A stretch of DNA of 64,000 bases from Methylococcaceae bacterium (GTDB taxonomy: Bacteria > Pseudomonadota > Gammaproteobacteria > Methylococcales > Methylomonadaceae): the NCBI GenBank assembly GCA_016715325.1, contig JADKAL010000007.1:62001-126000 (forward strand). The letters run 5' to 3'. Made by a program: the position numbers and the translations under genes. How positions within the stretch are numbered: position 1 is the first letter of the stretch; every line of letters begins with the position of its first letter. Positions 18,927 through 29,454 of this stretch are shown one piece after another. A model generated the notes under the pieces. That model was not told the origin of the DNA. It searched no databases and saw only the letters and a list, made by a program, of their open reading frames with translations.

Positions 18927-19892
18927 ATGTCTTCAGAGGCCAATAAAGATCGTTTGTTTGAGGAAGCTTCAACTTGGTTTTTTCGGCTTCAATCAGGTGA
19001 TTTATCGGAATTTGAAAGACATACCTATGAAAATTGGCTATCGGAGAGCCCTGCGCACAGACAGTCCATGACAGAAGTTGAAGGCTTGTTAAACGCTATG
19101 CAAACACCGTCAAAAAATATCCGTGACCGTGAGCAAGCAACCCTTGTTCCGCACGTTCGCAAACGTCGATTATTTTCACCGGCATTTGCCAAGGCAGCGT
19201 CTGCCTTAATGGTTTGTACCGCACTCATCCTCTATCTGCAACCGGCGCTACTGCAAAATTTTCAAAGCGATTATTACACTGCAACGGGGGAACAACGCGA
19301 GATCGTATTAGCTGACGGGTCGCATGTATTGCTTAATACGGACACCGCAATAAAAGTACATCTTCAAGGGAATAGGCGCAAGATTGAATTACTGCGCGGC
19401 GAAGCCTTTTTTGAAGTCGTTCATAATCAATCTCAGCCGTTTGTCGTTAATGCAGATCATGTCAACACTAAAGACATCGGTACAGCATTTAGCGTTAGCC
19501 GTTTGGAGGATAAGGTTACCGTGTCGGTCAGCGAGGGCGTGGTGGAAACCGCAATTGAACCCATTCTCGAACCTGTCGAAAGGCTTACAAAAGGACAATC
19601 GGCTGTTTATAAAGCGAATAAGCTGATTAACCGGCAATCTATAAATACCGAACTGGAATTGGCTTGGCGCGATGGCAGAATGGTTTTTATCCAGGCGACA
19701 CTGGATGAAATTGCACTGCAAATCAACCGCTACCGCACCGGAAAATTGTTAATTGCCGACCCTAAACTTAAACAACGCCGCCTTACTGCTGTGTTTTATC
19801 TTAACCGGTTGGATGATGCTATCAACACACTTCATCGGAATTTTGGGATTCCGGTTCGGCGGGTGACAAATTATCTGGTTTTATTGGGTTAA
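18927..19892 (+). CDS. FecR-type anti-sigma/sensor protein, cassette A
   Basis: About 321 residues from ATG 18927; a TTG at 18903 is also in frame but less likely. The N-terminal cytoplasmic domain (DUF4880-like) has FFRLQSGDLSEFERHTYENWLSESPAHRQSM. One membrane span follows (ASALMVCTALILYL), then the periplasmic FecR domain with ATGEQREIVLADGSHVLLNTDTAIKV and LLRGEAFFEVVHNQSQPFVV. It senses the STN domain of the receptor and controls the FecI partner upstream. The C-terminal STN-like segment (LTAVFYLNRLDDAINTLHRNF) is typical. Confidence 0.9.
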   Translation: MSSEANKDRLFEEASTWFFRLQSGDLSEFERHTYENWLSESPAHRQSMTEVEGLLNAMQTPSKNIRDREQATLVPHVRKRRLFSPAFAKAASALMVCTALILYLQPALLQNFQSDYYTATGEQREIVLADGSHVLLNTDTAIKVHLQGNRRKIELLRGEAFFEVVHNQSQPFVVNADHVNTKDIGTAFSVSRLEDKVTVSVSEGVVETAIEPILEPVERLTKGQSAVYKANKLINRQSINTELELAWRDGRMVFIQATLDEIALQINRYRTGKLLIADPKLKQRRLTAVFYLNRLDDAINTLHRNFGIPVRRVTNYLVLLG

Positions 19893-19921
19893 AACCGCCA
19901 AAAAATTTAACCACTCCACTA

Positions 19922-19947
19922 GGGATTTCTTGGTATCCAACGTCCTT
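19922..19947 (+). promoter_or_regulatory. candidate ECF-type promoter of the cassette A receptor
   Basis: GGGATTT (19922) and CGTCCTTA (19941) are 19 bp apart start to start, the same geometry as before the receptor at 14852 and the PepSY gene at 36516. Confidence 0.42.
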
Positions 19948-20014
19948 ATCTTGTAACGGCTGCTTTTTTGCAGCTTTTTAATTACAAGAGCAATAAAAGG
20001 CGATGGAGAATAGA

Positions 20015-22507
20015 ATGCGAAAAACGATTTACCCTAAACCTCAAGACTGGCGGCAATGTCAATTATATGCGCCGTTGCTGTTGGCGTTTTCTGTGGCGTG
20101 TCCCGTACAGGCAGATAACAATACACGCTATGAGATCGCGCCGCAATCGCTCGATCAGGCACTGGTTGAGTTCTCCAGCGAGTCAGGTTTGCAAATAATG
20201 GCCGATGGCGCAATGACATCGGGCGTTAAATCGTCAGGCGTTATCGGGAATTTTTCGACTACTCAGGCTTTACAGCAACTTTTAGCAGGTACCGGCTTGG
20301 AAGTGCAATCGACACAAAACGGCACTGTTACCTTACAACCTGCGGCTAGGCTGATCACCGTCGCCGCTACCCAAAGCGAGGGGGAAACGTTACCGAAAGT
20401 CACGGTGCAAGCGGATGCTGAGGTGGAAGCCGACCCGTACGATCCAACAAACACAAACCATCCGTATAATAAATCATATTCGGTGAGCAATTCCACAACC
20501 TCGACAAAGACCGATACCCCGATCATGGAAACACCGGCATCCATCCAGGTTATCCCGAAAAGCGTGCTGCACGATCAACAGGCTTTTCGCCTGGAGGATG
20601 TAATTAAGAATGTCAGTGGTGTACAGACCCAGCATTCTTTTGGTGGCGATTACGAAACCTTTGTCATGCGCGGCTTTCTGCAAAGCACGGCCAATTACCG
20701 CAACGGCATCCGCAATCCAGCCATCAAATACGACTTAGCTAATGTCGAGCGTGTCGAGGTGTTAAAAGGCACGTCCGCCATGCTTTACGGTTTCGGCGAT
20801 GCGGGCGGGTTTATTAGCACGGTCACTAAACAGCCTAGCTCGACACCGTATTATTCCATCGAACAACGCTTCGGTTCTTACGATTTCTTCCGCACCGAAG
20901 TCAGTGCTACTGGGCCTTTGAGCAAGGAAAACGGGCTGAATTATCGGATGGATTTGTCGTATTTAGATAATAACTCATTCCGTAACACGGACAGAGACCG
21001 CATCTTTTTTGCGCCGACTTTAAGCTGGGAGGTTACGCCCGATACCAAGTTGACTTTGTCGTATGAGCATTTTGATGAGAATAACTCTTACGACAACGGT
21101 ACGCCGGCCATTGAAATGGGTGGACGAGGGACAGGAAATGCCCAGTTGGCGCCGATCCCGCGGAATAGAACTTTCATGGATCCGGATTTAACCAACACCA
21201 ACACCACCGATTTAGCCGACTTCAGGATTGACCATCGTTTCAACGACAACATCAAGCTCAATGCGGGATCAGTCTATTCACACAACAAGAAACACTGGGA
21301 ATCCGTGTACCTTAGCAGAGTTGACGATATAACTCCCGGCAGCGCAACGTTCGGCAATGTTAATCGTAATTTCTGGTTCGGGCCGGAAGAACTGAACTCT
21401 TGGACATCCTTTATTAACGGCACTTTCGATTTTGAAACCTATGGTGTCAAGCACAAGGTGCTGTTGGGCGGGGAATATTACAATAACGATTTCGGCTATG
21501 ATGTTGCCTTTGGCAAAATTGATACGGTCAATATATTCAAAGACCAAGTGCCCGATATAACGCAAGCCCAACTTAACCAATACCGGACGAAAGCCCTAGA
21601 TTATTCGCCCAGGACAGAAACCACATCCCAGGCCATTTATCTGCAAGATCAAATGACATTTTTTGACAAGTTGCATTTGCTCGGCGGCTTTCGTTACGAC
21701 TGGGTTGAGCGGTCGCAAGATTTTAGTTCTTTTTACGATGCAGACCCAACAACAGATGAAGGGATTGACTCCCGTAGCGATGATTATGTCAGCCCTAGGG
21801 TGGCTCTGTTGTATGAAGCTACTGATTGGCTATCGGTGTTCGGTAGTTTTTCCGAATCTTTCGGACCAGCTTTCGACTATGACGTAGGTCCGGCAGATAT
21901 GCCAGGACTTTTCCCGGCAACCCAATTTGAAGGAGGCCTAAAAGCGCAAGCCTTGGACGGTAAAATGACCGCCAACTTGGCCTATTATGATTTGGAAAGA
22001 ACGCAGTTTTATAATTTTGGCGGCATCGGAGATCCAGCGGAACCCCTCAAAGGCCACAGCAACGGCGTTGAATTGGACGTGCAAGGTCAAGTCTATGACG
22101 GCTTAAGCCTGATCGGCACCTACACCTACACCAACACCGAAATCTTAGAAGACGTTGCTAGTCCAGCAAACGTCGGCAAGCGGCTGCCTTATGCACCTAT
22201 CCATCAAGGCAGTCTTTGGTTGAAGTACGACTTTAACTATGGCCCGTTGAAAGGCTTCAGCCTGGGTGGCGGAGTGTATACGTCCGGTGAACGCTTCGGT
22301 GATAACGCCAACAGTTTTGTTGATGATTCTTACGCCCGCTTGGACTTGATGGCGGGATATAAAAGGAAACTCAACGACATGACCTTGAGTACGCAAGTTA
22401 ACATCAACAATGTCAACGATGCCGAGAATTATATCTTGCGACGGACGCGAGGTAATCTGCCTGCCGAGCCTTTGACGGTCATGGGTTCGATCAAGCTGGA
22501 GTATTAA
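20015..22507 (+). CDS. TonB-dependent siderophore-type receptor with STN domain, cassette A
   Basis: About 830 residues. I prefer ATG 20015, with GGAG seven bases upstream, over ATG 20003. A signal peptide (cleavage after PVQA) is followed by an STN domain (TRYEIAPQSLDQALVEFSSESGLQIM), the linker with TonB-box-like PKVTVQAD, a plug (IMETPASIQVIPKSVLHDQQ, TFVMRGFLQ, VEVLKGTSAMLYGFGDAGGFISTVTKQP) and a barrel ending in SIKLEY. The plug motif GFGDAGG departs from the usual GRxxPGG. Layout and linker are closest to the receptor at 33.3 kb. Substrate is unknown; the context suggests a metal chelate. Confidence 0.9.
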   Translation: MRKTIYPKPQDWRQCQLYAPLLLAFSVACPVQADNNTRYEIAPQSLDQALVEFSSESGLQIMADGAMTSGVKSSGVIGNFSTTQALQQLLAGTGLEVQSTQNGTVTLQPAARLITVAATQSEGETLPKVTVQADAEVEADPYDPTNTNHPYNKSYSVSNSTTSTKTDTPIMETPASIQVIPKSVLHDQQAFRLEDVIKNVSGVQTQHSFGGDYETFVMRGFLQSTANYRNGIRNPAIKYDLANVERVEVLKGTSAMLYGFGDAGGFISTVTKQPSSTPYYSIEQRFGSYDFFRTEVSATGPLSKENGLNYRMDLSYLDNNSFRNTDRDRIFFAPTLSWEVTPDTKLTLSYEHFDENNSYDNGTPAIEMGGRGTGNAQLAPIPRNRTFMDPDLTNTNTTDLADFRIDHRFNDNIKLNAGSVYSHNKKHWESVYLSRVDDITPGSATFGNVNRNFWFGPEELNSWTSFINGTFDFETYGVKHKVLLGGEYYNNDFGYDVAFGKIDTVNIFKDQVPDITQAQLNQYRTKALDYSPRTETTSQAIYLQDQMTFFDKLHLLGGFRYDWVERSQDFSSFYDADPTTDEGIDSRSDDYVSPRVALLYEATDWLSVFGSFSESFGPAFDYDVGPADMPGLFPATQFEGGLKAQALDGKMTANLAYYDLERTQFYNFGGIGDPAEPLKGHSNGVELDVQGQVYDGLSLIGTYTYTNTEILEDVASPANVGKRLPYAPIHQGSLWLKYDFNYGPLKGFSLGGGVYTSGERFGDNANSFVDDSYARLDLMAGYKRKLNDMTLSTQVNINNVNDAENYILRRTRGNLPAEPLTVMGSIKLEY

Positions 22508-22583
22508 ACATAATCCTTAAAGTTGTCAGGTTTATGGATAACCTTTAACAGAGAAATAAGAATTGTGCCGATAATAGGTTTTA

Positions 22584-22611
22584 GGTTGGGCAAATGGAAT
22601 GAAGCCCAACC
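22584..22611 (+). terminator. hairpin between receptor and PepSY gene of cassette A
   Basis: GGTTGGGC (22584-22591) pairs with GCCCAACC (22604-22611). The T-rich run expected of a strong terminator is absent, so it may only attenuate transcription into the PepSY gene. Confidence 0.45.
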
Positions 22612-22718
22612 TGAATCAAAGCCTTAAATGTTTACTTTTACTCAAAACTAATTGTATTCGCAAAGCATAATTGGCTTTCAAGCTATATAGGCTTCAGCGT
22701 TGCTCAGTATTCGAAAAT

Positions 22719-23957
22719 ATGAAATCAACGGTTAACCGTTCACCATCCCTTTTGCGACTCCAAACCCGCCGCAAACGCTGGCTTCAAGTACATCTTTACT
22801 TGGGGCTGTTTGCTGGGGCTATCTTGGCTGTAGTCGGTTTTACCGGCAGTATCTTGGTGTTTTTCGAAGAGCTGCAAGAAATCCTCAATGCGGAGCAAAT
22901 CGTTATCTCGGCACCGCCGGAAAGCCTGCGCAATATTCTCCCCTTGGATGAAATCATCGCAGCAGCGGAGACGGTTAAGCCAAAAGGCAGTAAATTCTAT
23001 TCGATATATTACCCGCGCAAGCCTGAATTTGCCTATAAGCTGCAATACAGGGTGCGAGCACCGGAACAGGACAATAACGGCAGCGGGTACTATATTTTCG
23101 TTAACCCCTACACCGCCGAAGTCACCGGCGTACAGTTTTGGTATTTTGCAGACGGCAAGCGATACTGGGGTATTCCTTTCGTCAGTTTCATCATGCAATT
23201 GCATTATTGTTTGGTGTTGGGCGATACAGGTGAGACCGCGGTTGGGATTTTGGCGGCACTCTCGATTATTTCAGTATTATCCGGACTTATTCTTTGGTGG
23301 CCGTTAACGGGTAAATTCAAGCAAGCTTTAACTTTTAAACGCCATGCCAGTGCTGTGCGTTTCAATTTCGACTTACACAAAATCGTCGGATTTTATACGA
23401 CGCTGGTGTTATTACCTGTGCTGTTTTCCGGGGTGTATTTCAATTTGCCTGATCGGGTAAATGTAGTATTCAATCAATTTTCGCCTATCACCCGTGATAA
23501 TCCCTGGAGCGGTTTGGCGGCGTCAGGTTTTACTTCTACAAAACAACTTGGGCAAAAGCCAGTTTCTTACGCTGCATTAGAAGCAGCCGTGCAAAATCGG
23601 TATCCCTCGGGCAGGTTATGGCATCTATATGCGCCGAAAAATGAAAAAGACAATTATATTATCCAGAAACGTGATGCCGGCGATTTAAGCTCATTTGTCG
23701 GCTACCGGGATTTTCTCGTCGACCAGTACAACGGCAAAATTCTGGCGACATATCAAGCCGGGACCGGCAACAATGGCGATGTTTTCTTGGATTGGCAATG
23801 GCCGCTGCATTCCGGTCAAGCCTTCGGCTGGACGGGGCGTATTTTGGTTTTTTTAAGCGGCTTAGCATGTCCGATTTTGTATGTGACCGGCGTTATCCGT
23901 TGGCTTCAGAAGCGAAACGCACATAAGGTGCATAAGAATAAGTACATTTCCATTTGA
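22719..23957 (+). CDS. PepSY-associated inner-membrane protein (siderophore/metal reductase-like), cassette A
   Basis: About 412 residues from ATG 22719. It has four membrane spans in the PepSY_TM arrangement: after RRKRWLQVHLYLGL, around QLHYCLVLGDTGETAVG, after RFNFDLHKIVGFY and after QWPLHSGQAFGWTGRILVF. A PepSY-like periplasmic domain (residues 60-150, VNPYTAEVTGVQF) lies between the first two. Each span region carries a conserved histidine (VHLYL, QLHYC, DLHK, PLHSG). Relatives next to TonB receptors (FegB, FsrB, PiuB types) are linked to reductive release or uptake of chelated iron. Here it would process whatever the cassette receptor brings in. Confidence 0.86.
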   Translation: MKSTVNRSPSLLRLQTRRKRWLQVHLYLGLFAGAILAVVGFTGSILVFFEELQEILNAEQIVISAPPESLRNILPLDEIIAAAETVKPKGSKFYSIYYPRKPEFAYKLQYRVRAPEQDNNGSGYYIFVNPYTAEVTGVQFWYFADGKRYWGIPFVSFIMQLHYCLVLGDTGETAVGILAALSIISVLSGLILWWPLTGKFKQALTFKRHASAVRFNFDLHKIVGFYTTLVLLPVLFSGVYFNLPDRVNVVFNQFSPITRDNPWSGLAASGFTSTKQLGQKPVSYAALEAAVQNRYPSGRLWHLYAPKNEKDNYIIQKRDAGDLSSFVGYRDFLVDQYNGKILATYQAGTGNNGDVFLDWQWPLHSGQAFGWTGRILVFLSGLACPILYVTGVIRWLQKRNAHKVHKNKYISI

Positions 23958-24038
23958 AGTTGTAAGCAAGTATATAAGTTTTAGATACTCCTAAGTAACA
24001 TCAAGTCATTTGATTCATTCATAAATATTATAAAAGTG

Positions 24039-24071
24039 AGTCATATCACACAGTAGGTGTGTGATATGACT
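24039..24071. promoter_or_regulatory. paired activator palindromes before FecI cassette B
   Basis: AGTCATATCACA (24039-24050) and TGTGATATGACT (24060-24071) are inverted copies of each other, centres 21 bp apart, bounded by AAAAGTG on the left and TTTT on the right. They lie about 105 bp above the -12 element. Confidence 0.7.
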
Positions 24072-24145
24072 TAGTTTTCTATATTCGGTCGCCTCTATTG
24101 ATTTATTTTACTATAAAAAATAAACAGTTATGTGGCTTTATAGAT

Positions 24146-24163
24146 GCGGCCTAATATTTGCTT
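24146..24163 (+). promoter_or_regulatory. sigma-54-type promoter of FecI cassette B
   Basis: GCGGCCTAATATTTGCTT has GG at 24148-24149 and GC at 24160-24161. A second GG-N10-GC (GG 24134-24135, GC 24146-24147) overlaps just upstream but lacks the TTGC context. The start codon of FecI follows at 24195. Confidence 0.68.
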
Positions 24164-24194
24164 TATTTTGTGAAAACGATAAGCAAATTAGGTT

Positions 24195-24713
24195 ATGTAC
24201 AAGCTTTCTTCCGACACAGCTCTTACGCTCATTGAACAACATCGTGAGGATTTACGCGGATTTTTATTGTGCCGCGTGAAATGTCCCGATATAACGGATG
24301 ATATTCTGCAAGATACGTTTATCAAATTAACTCAAGCACGAACGGAAATCCCAATCCAGAATCCGAAAGCATTTTTGTATCGTGTGGTTAATAATTTGGC
24401 GATCGATTATCTGCGAAAAAGACAACGCGAAGCCGATTTTTTTACCGATGACGGTCTGTTATCGGAGGTTGTCGATTCAACACCGAGTCTTGAACGGCAG
24501 GTGTTCAGCCAAGAACAAATCGCACGATTAAAGCTAGCGATATCTGAATTGCCGCCGCGTTGCCGACAGGTCTTTATCCTGCATAAATTCAAGCATTACA
24601 CCTATTCCCAGATCATGGGCGAACTTAATATCGCGGAAAGTACTGTGCTTAAACACATCGTCAAAGCAATGGAGCACTGCCGTCAAAGAATGGAAGAACT
24701 TGATTCGGATTGA
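24195..24713 (+). CDS. FecI-type ECF RNA polymerase sigma factor, cassette B
   Basis: A 172-residue ECF sigma factor. Region 2: DITDDILQDTFIKLTQARTEIPIQNPKAFLYRVVNNLAIDYLRKRQRE. Region 4: LPPRCRQVFILHKFKHYTYSQIMGELNIAESTVLKHIVKAMEHCRQRM. The region-4 recognition helix (AESTVLKHIVKAM) differs clearly from that of cassette A (SERTVEYHLRRAV), so the two may read different promoters. FecR follows after 142 bp, which contain a common intergenic repeat. Confidence 0.9.
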   Translation: MYKLSSDTALTLIEQHREDLRGFLLCRVKCPDITDDILQDTFIKLTQARTEIPIQNPKAFLYRVVNNLAIDYLRKRQREADFFTDDGLLSEVVDSTPSLERQVFSQEQIARLKLAISELPPRCRQVFILHKFKHYTYSQIMGELNIAESTVLKHIVKAMEHCRQRMEELDSD

Positions 24714-24744
24714 TACCAATGCTGTTATGTTAAGTATTAAATAA

Positions 24745-24785
24745 ATCCCCCTCAATCCCCTTTTTCAAAGGAGGAAGTTGGTTTA
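24745..24785. repeat. CCCCCTCAATCCCC intergenic repeat
   Basis: The element reads AATCCCCCTCAATCCCC, then TTTTTCAAAGGAGG. The second C-rich run and GGAGG flank TTTTTCAAA and can partly pair. Elements of this form occur in many bacterial genomes between genes. Only one copy is seen here. Confidence 0.4.
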
Positions 24786-24855
24786 ACTTAACGTCATTGG
24801 GATAGATACTCCAGGCTACCAGGAACGTCTTACAAAAAACAAATAAAAAAATTCA

Positions 24856-25824
24856 ATGCCGAATTCTAATATTACTGCGGAAAAACAAGCCGCCCATTGG
24901 CGGGCGCAACTCAGTTCCGATCTGGCGACCGAACAACATCGCCGCGCGTTTGCCGAATGGTTGGCGGCAAACCCTGAACATAAGGCCGCTTGGGATAAGA
25001 TCGATTCTTTTTGGCTTGCGCTAGATAACGTGTCAGCATCAGATGTCGATTTAGCTGAAATTCCAGCGCTTGCTCATGTCAAGCCTAAGTACCAAAAACC
25101 AGTGTCCAAAAGGTTTTATCGCCCCGTATTCGGCTTAGCGGCATCAATTTTAGTGATAGCCGTTATCTCGACAAAACCCTTTAGCTTTTATTTTTCGGAC
25201 TACCGAACCGAAACCGGGCAACAACGCCAGATCGTGCTTGCCGATGGTTCAGAAATTTTCATGAATACCCAAACAGCCCTTTCGGTTAATTACGCAACCC
25301 AGCAACGGAAAATTTATCTCCATGCCGGTGAAGCCTATTTCAAAGTGGTTCCTGACCGACAGCGCCCTTTCATAGTCGAAACGGATATGGGCCAAACTCG
25401 TGCGTTGGGCACAGCGTTCGATGTCAAGTTGCAAGCCGACGAAACTGTTGTGACGGTTTTTGAACATGCTGTAAAAATCACCACGGTGAATGGTAAGACG
25501 CTTGAGAAATTACCTGCGGGTGAACGGGCCGTTTTTAGTGAAGACGACTTAAAAACAGAACAAAAAATCGACATCGTTAGGGCGGAATCCTGGCGCAAAC
25601 AACGCATGGTTTTCCAAAATCGAGCTTTAACGGACGTTGTTGCCGAGTTGGAGCGTTACCGCACAGGTCGCATTCTCATTCTAGGATCGAGTATTAAAAA
25701 CTTGCGGCTGACCGGCGTTTTCGGCACCGAAAATACCGACATCGCACTGCGGACCATCGAACAAAGCTTACCGGTTAAAATCAACATATTGACCGGCAAG
25801 TTGGTAATACTTTCAGCAAAATAA
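24856..25824 (+). CDS. FecR-type anti-sigma/sensor protein, cassette B
   Basis: 322 residues. The N-terminal cytoplasmic domain has HWRAQLSSDLATEQHRRAFAEWLAANPEHKAAWDKI. A membrane span follows (FGLAASILVIAVIS), then the periplasmic FecR domain with ETGQQRQIVLADGSEIFMNTQTALSV and LHAGEAYFKVVPDRQRPFIVET, and a C-terminal LTGVFGTENTDIALRTIEQ segment. It pairs with the sigma factor upstream. Its natural partner receptor, the next gene, is interrupted by an IS, so this FecI/FecR pair may now lack its own signal input. Confidence 0.9.
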   Translation: MPNSNITAEKQAAHWRAQLSSDLATEQHRRAFAEWLAANPEHKAAWDKIDSFWLALDNVSASDVDLAEIPALAHVKPKYQKPVSKRFYRPVFGLAASILVIAVISTKPFSFYFSDYRTETGQQRQIVLADGSEIFMNTQTALSVNYATQQRKIYLHAGEAYFKVVPDRQRPFIVETDMGQTRALGTAFDVKLQADETVVTVFEHAVKITTVNGKTLEKLPAGERAVFSEDDLKTEQKIDIVRAESWRKQRMVFQNRALTDVVAELERYRTGRILILGSSIKNLRLTGVFGTENTDIALRTIEQSLPVKINILTGKLVILSAK

Positions 25825-28330
25825 ATATTAAAATTTCGTAAGGGAATAGATACTTTATCGTTTCTGATCGTCTTGGTAATAATCGGTATCAAAAAGTAAA
25901 TAAAAACCGATTGGTCTTAACCAAAACGAAGAACAAGGGAACACCATGACGATCATTTCACTACCAAAATCTCGCATCAATCCGGTGATGTTTGCAATGC
26001 CGGTTTTACAGCCAAGTCCAAAACAAAATTTTAAAGTTGAGAAATTTAGCTTCATTTGTACTTTATTGTTGCTGATCTTAGCAGTCGATCCGGCGAGAGC
26101 GGATAACAGCGGCGCTCAACAGTTTAATATTCCTGCAGGTGAATTGTCGGATGCACTGTTGCAGTATTCCGAAGCTAGCGGACGAAAAATTCTGGTTAAT
26201 GCCGAACTGGTTAACGGCTTACAAACCAATGGCGTACGCGGCAACTATTCCGGCGACCAAGCATTACGGCATTTACTGTCGGGTTCCGGTCTTATCGCAA
26301 GGGAAACTTCGACTGGAAGCCTAACTGTTGAAAAGCAATCGGGTTTCATGAACGTAGCAGATACTTCATCGGCTCAATCGACAGATGGCGAAACGTTACC
26401 GAAAGTGACGGTGGAAGCGGATGCGGATAATCCCTACAAAGATCCAAATTGGACCAATGATCCGAATAATACGGATTACAACCGCCCAAACGCGTTGTCT
26501 GCGACCAAAACGGATAAGGCAATTATGGATACGCCGCTTTCAATCCAAGTCGTTCCGCAACAAATTCTTAAGGATCAGCAAGTCATCCGTATGAACCGTG
26601 CGGCGGAAAATGTGAGCGGTGTGTATCGTGGATCGTTCGGAGGGGATATGGGTGTCGATCATTTCATCATCCGGGGCTTTCAATCCGACCAGATATACCG
26701 TAACGGTGTGCCTTACGAATCCTCCAGCTTTATCAGCAACGAGGAAGCCGCCAACGTGGAACGGATCGAAGTATTAAAAGGCCCTGCTTCTACTTTATAT
26801 GGACGGGCGGAACCCGGCGGTATCGTCAACATGATTACCAAACAACCGCTATCGACGCCTTATTATTCCTTTCAGCAGCAATTCGGATCGTTTAATTATT
26901 ACAGGACAAGCGCGGATGCCACCGGGCCGATTAATGATGACAAATCCTTACTTTATCGTTTCAACGGCGCTTTTGAAACACGGGATTCATTCCGCAAATA
27001 TTCAGAAGGCGAAAGCATTTTTTTAGCGCCATCATTTCGCTGGAATATCAGCGACCAGACTCAAGCCAATTTGGAATTCCAGTACCGCCATAATTCCGAT
27101 CCGTTTACCTACGGCTGGCCTGCCATCGGTAACCGTCCGGCAAGATTGCCCAGGGATACAAATATTTCTGGACCTTATGCTACGAACCTTAACTCGGAAT
27201 CGTATGTTGTGGATTTCAATTGGTCGCATGCGTTTAACGACCAATGGACACTCAGCCATCAGTTCAATATGCAGCGCTCCGATGCCAACCAAGATGCCCT
27301 TGTTTATTCGCTTGGCTTACGAGATGACAACCGCACGTTGGATCGCGGGGTTTTTCCTACCAAAAACGCCTTATCCGAGCGGTTTTACAATACAGTCAAC
27401 TTAACGGGAAAGTTCGATACCTGGGGTTTAGATCATACGTTATTGATGGGCGGCGACTATATGAATTACAACCTCAGCGGAGAAGGATTCTCCCGTGTAT
27501 TTAATTCGCCGATTGATATATTTAATCCAGTTGAAACTATCTCGCCCGGTTCTTTTGAACCCAGTTTTACTTACGACAATCACACAGATTGGTGGGGCTT
27601 GTATCTGCAAGATCAAATACAGTTGCCTTTGCATTTTGAACTCATGGCTGGGCTGCGCTACGACAACGTTGTCAGTAAAGATAATACTATTGATGCGGAT
27701 ACCGAATCTGCCGATAGGGTCACCCCACGAGTTGGCTTGACTTGGCGACCGTTGAATGAATTGTCCTTCTTTGGCAACTATCTGGAAAACTTCGGCGCTC
27801 AAAACTTTGGAAATAACCGTTCTGGTGCGACATTGCCGCCGGTGAGTGCGCAGCAATGGGAATTCGGCGTAAAAACGGAATTGCTGGACGGCAGATTGAC
27901 GGGGTCATTGACTTATTATGATCTGACTAAACAGAATACCGCCATTCCCGATCCGCTCGATCAAAGCGGGTCATCTTCGATTGCGATCGGTGAAGTTAAC
28001 AATAGCGGTGTCGAGCTAGATCTATCCGGCGAAATTTTACCCGGCTGGAATATGATTGGATCGTATTCTTATATCGACTCTGAGATTACTAAAGACATCG
28101 CGTTGATTACTGATGACGACGGCAACGTCATTGGCAGCACCGACGGCAATACCGGCAACCGTTTAGCAAACGTACCACGTCATGGCGGCAATCTTTGGAC
28201 AACCTACGAATTTTTGGAAGGCGATCTTAAGGGCTTAAAATTCGGCGCGGGTATGCAAGCCAGAAGCCAACGCCAAGGCGACAATGAAGGTAGTTTCCAA
28301 GTGCCGGGTTATGTCACCATGAACATGCTA

Positions 28331-29454
28331 GTGTAACGTCCTCAACAAACATTAAGATATGATACAATTGGTGTCCATGAGAACGCCAATGAAAATTACA
28401 CTGATTGAAGAGGATCGAACAGAACTGGAACGCTGGGTGAAGAGCCGGTCTGTTGGGGCTAAACAAAGACTACGGGCTAGAATGGTACTGATGACCGCCG
28501 AGGGCTTGTCAACAACGGTCATTATGGCAACGTTGGGGGTCAGCAACCCGACCTTGAACAAGTGGCGGAATCGCTATCTCGAAAGTGGTGTTGAAGGGCT
28601 CAAGAAAGGCAAGACCCGCCCGTCGCGGATACCGCCGCTGCCGACTGACAAAGTCCAAGAAGTCCTGGCCTTGACATTGACCGGTAAACCGGCTGCCGCG
28701 ACGCAGTGGAGTTGCCGGACGATGGCGGAGCAGGTCGGCATTTCCCGGATGGCGGTGCACGGCATCTGGCGGGAGCACAAACTGAAGCCCCATCAAGTGA
28801 AGGGCTTTAAGGTTTCGAACGACCCGCTGTTCGCCGAAAAGTTGCGCGATGTCGTGGGCCTTTACCTGGACCCACCGGAGAAGGCCATCGTGTTTTCCGT
28901 CGACGAGAAAAGCCAAATCCAGGCGCTAGATCGTAGCCAACCCGGCCTGCCGATGAAGCCGGGAAAATGCGGGACGATGACGCACGATTATAAGCGACAT
29001 GGCACCACAACTTTGTTTGCGGCACTCGACGTGCAGACCGGAACGGTGATTGGGCAATGCCAGCCCAGGCACCGCCACGACGAGTTCCTCAAGTTCCTGA
29101 AGACAATTGACCGGCGAACCGACAAAACCTTGGCATTGCATTTGATCGTCGACAACTATGCGACGCACAAACATGCCGAAGTAAAGGACTGGCTGGCCCA
29201 GCATCCCCGGTTCCACTTACACTTCACGCCAACCTCGGCCTCATGGCTCAACTTAGTCGAGCGTTTCTTCCGGGACATTACCGAGGAACGTATCCGGCGT
29301 GGTGTTTTCCACAGTGTTGACGACCTCAAAAACAGCGATACAGGAGTATCTCGACCACCGCAATAGCAACCCAAAACCTTACCATTGGACAGCCAAACCA
29401 GAGACGATCTTGGCTAAAGTAGACAAAGCTAAAGATATGTTGAGGACGTTACAC
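28331..29454 (+). mobile_element. IS630-family insertion sequence, copy 2
   Basis: A 1124-bp element with the same 16-bp terminal inverted repeats as the copy at 6044-7168, flanked by TA (28329-28330 and 29455-29456). The insertion target again reads GCTAG. It differs from copy 1 only by single bases in five homopolymer runs. Confidence 0.93.
28359..29366 (+). pseudogene. IS630-type transposase, copy 2, frameshifted at the C-terminus
   Basis: The frame is open through the helix-turn-helix domain and all three DDE regions ([24 protein letters not shown]). At about 29327-29332 it has one more A than copy 1 (CAAAAACAG for CAAAACAG), so the last ~45 residues ([18 protein letters not shown] and on) are replaced by [11 protein letters not shown]. 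Whether this truncated form is active is unknown. Starts at 28359 and 28377 are both possible. Confidence 0.83.
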
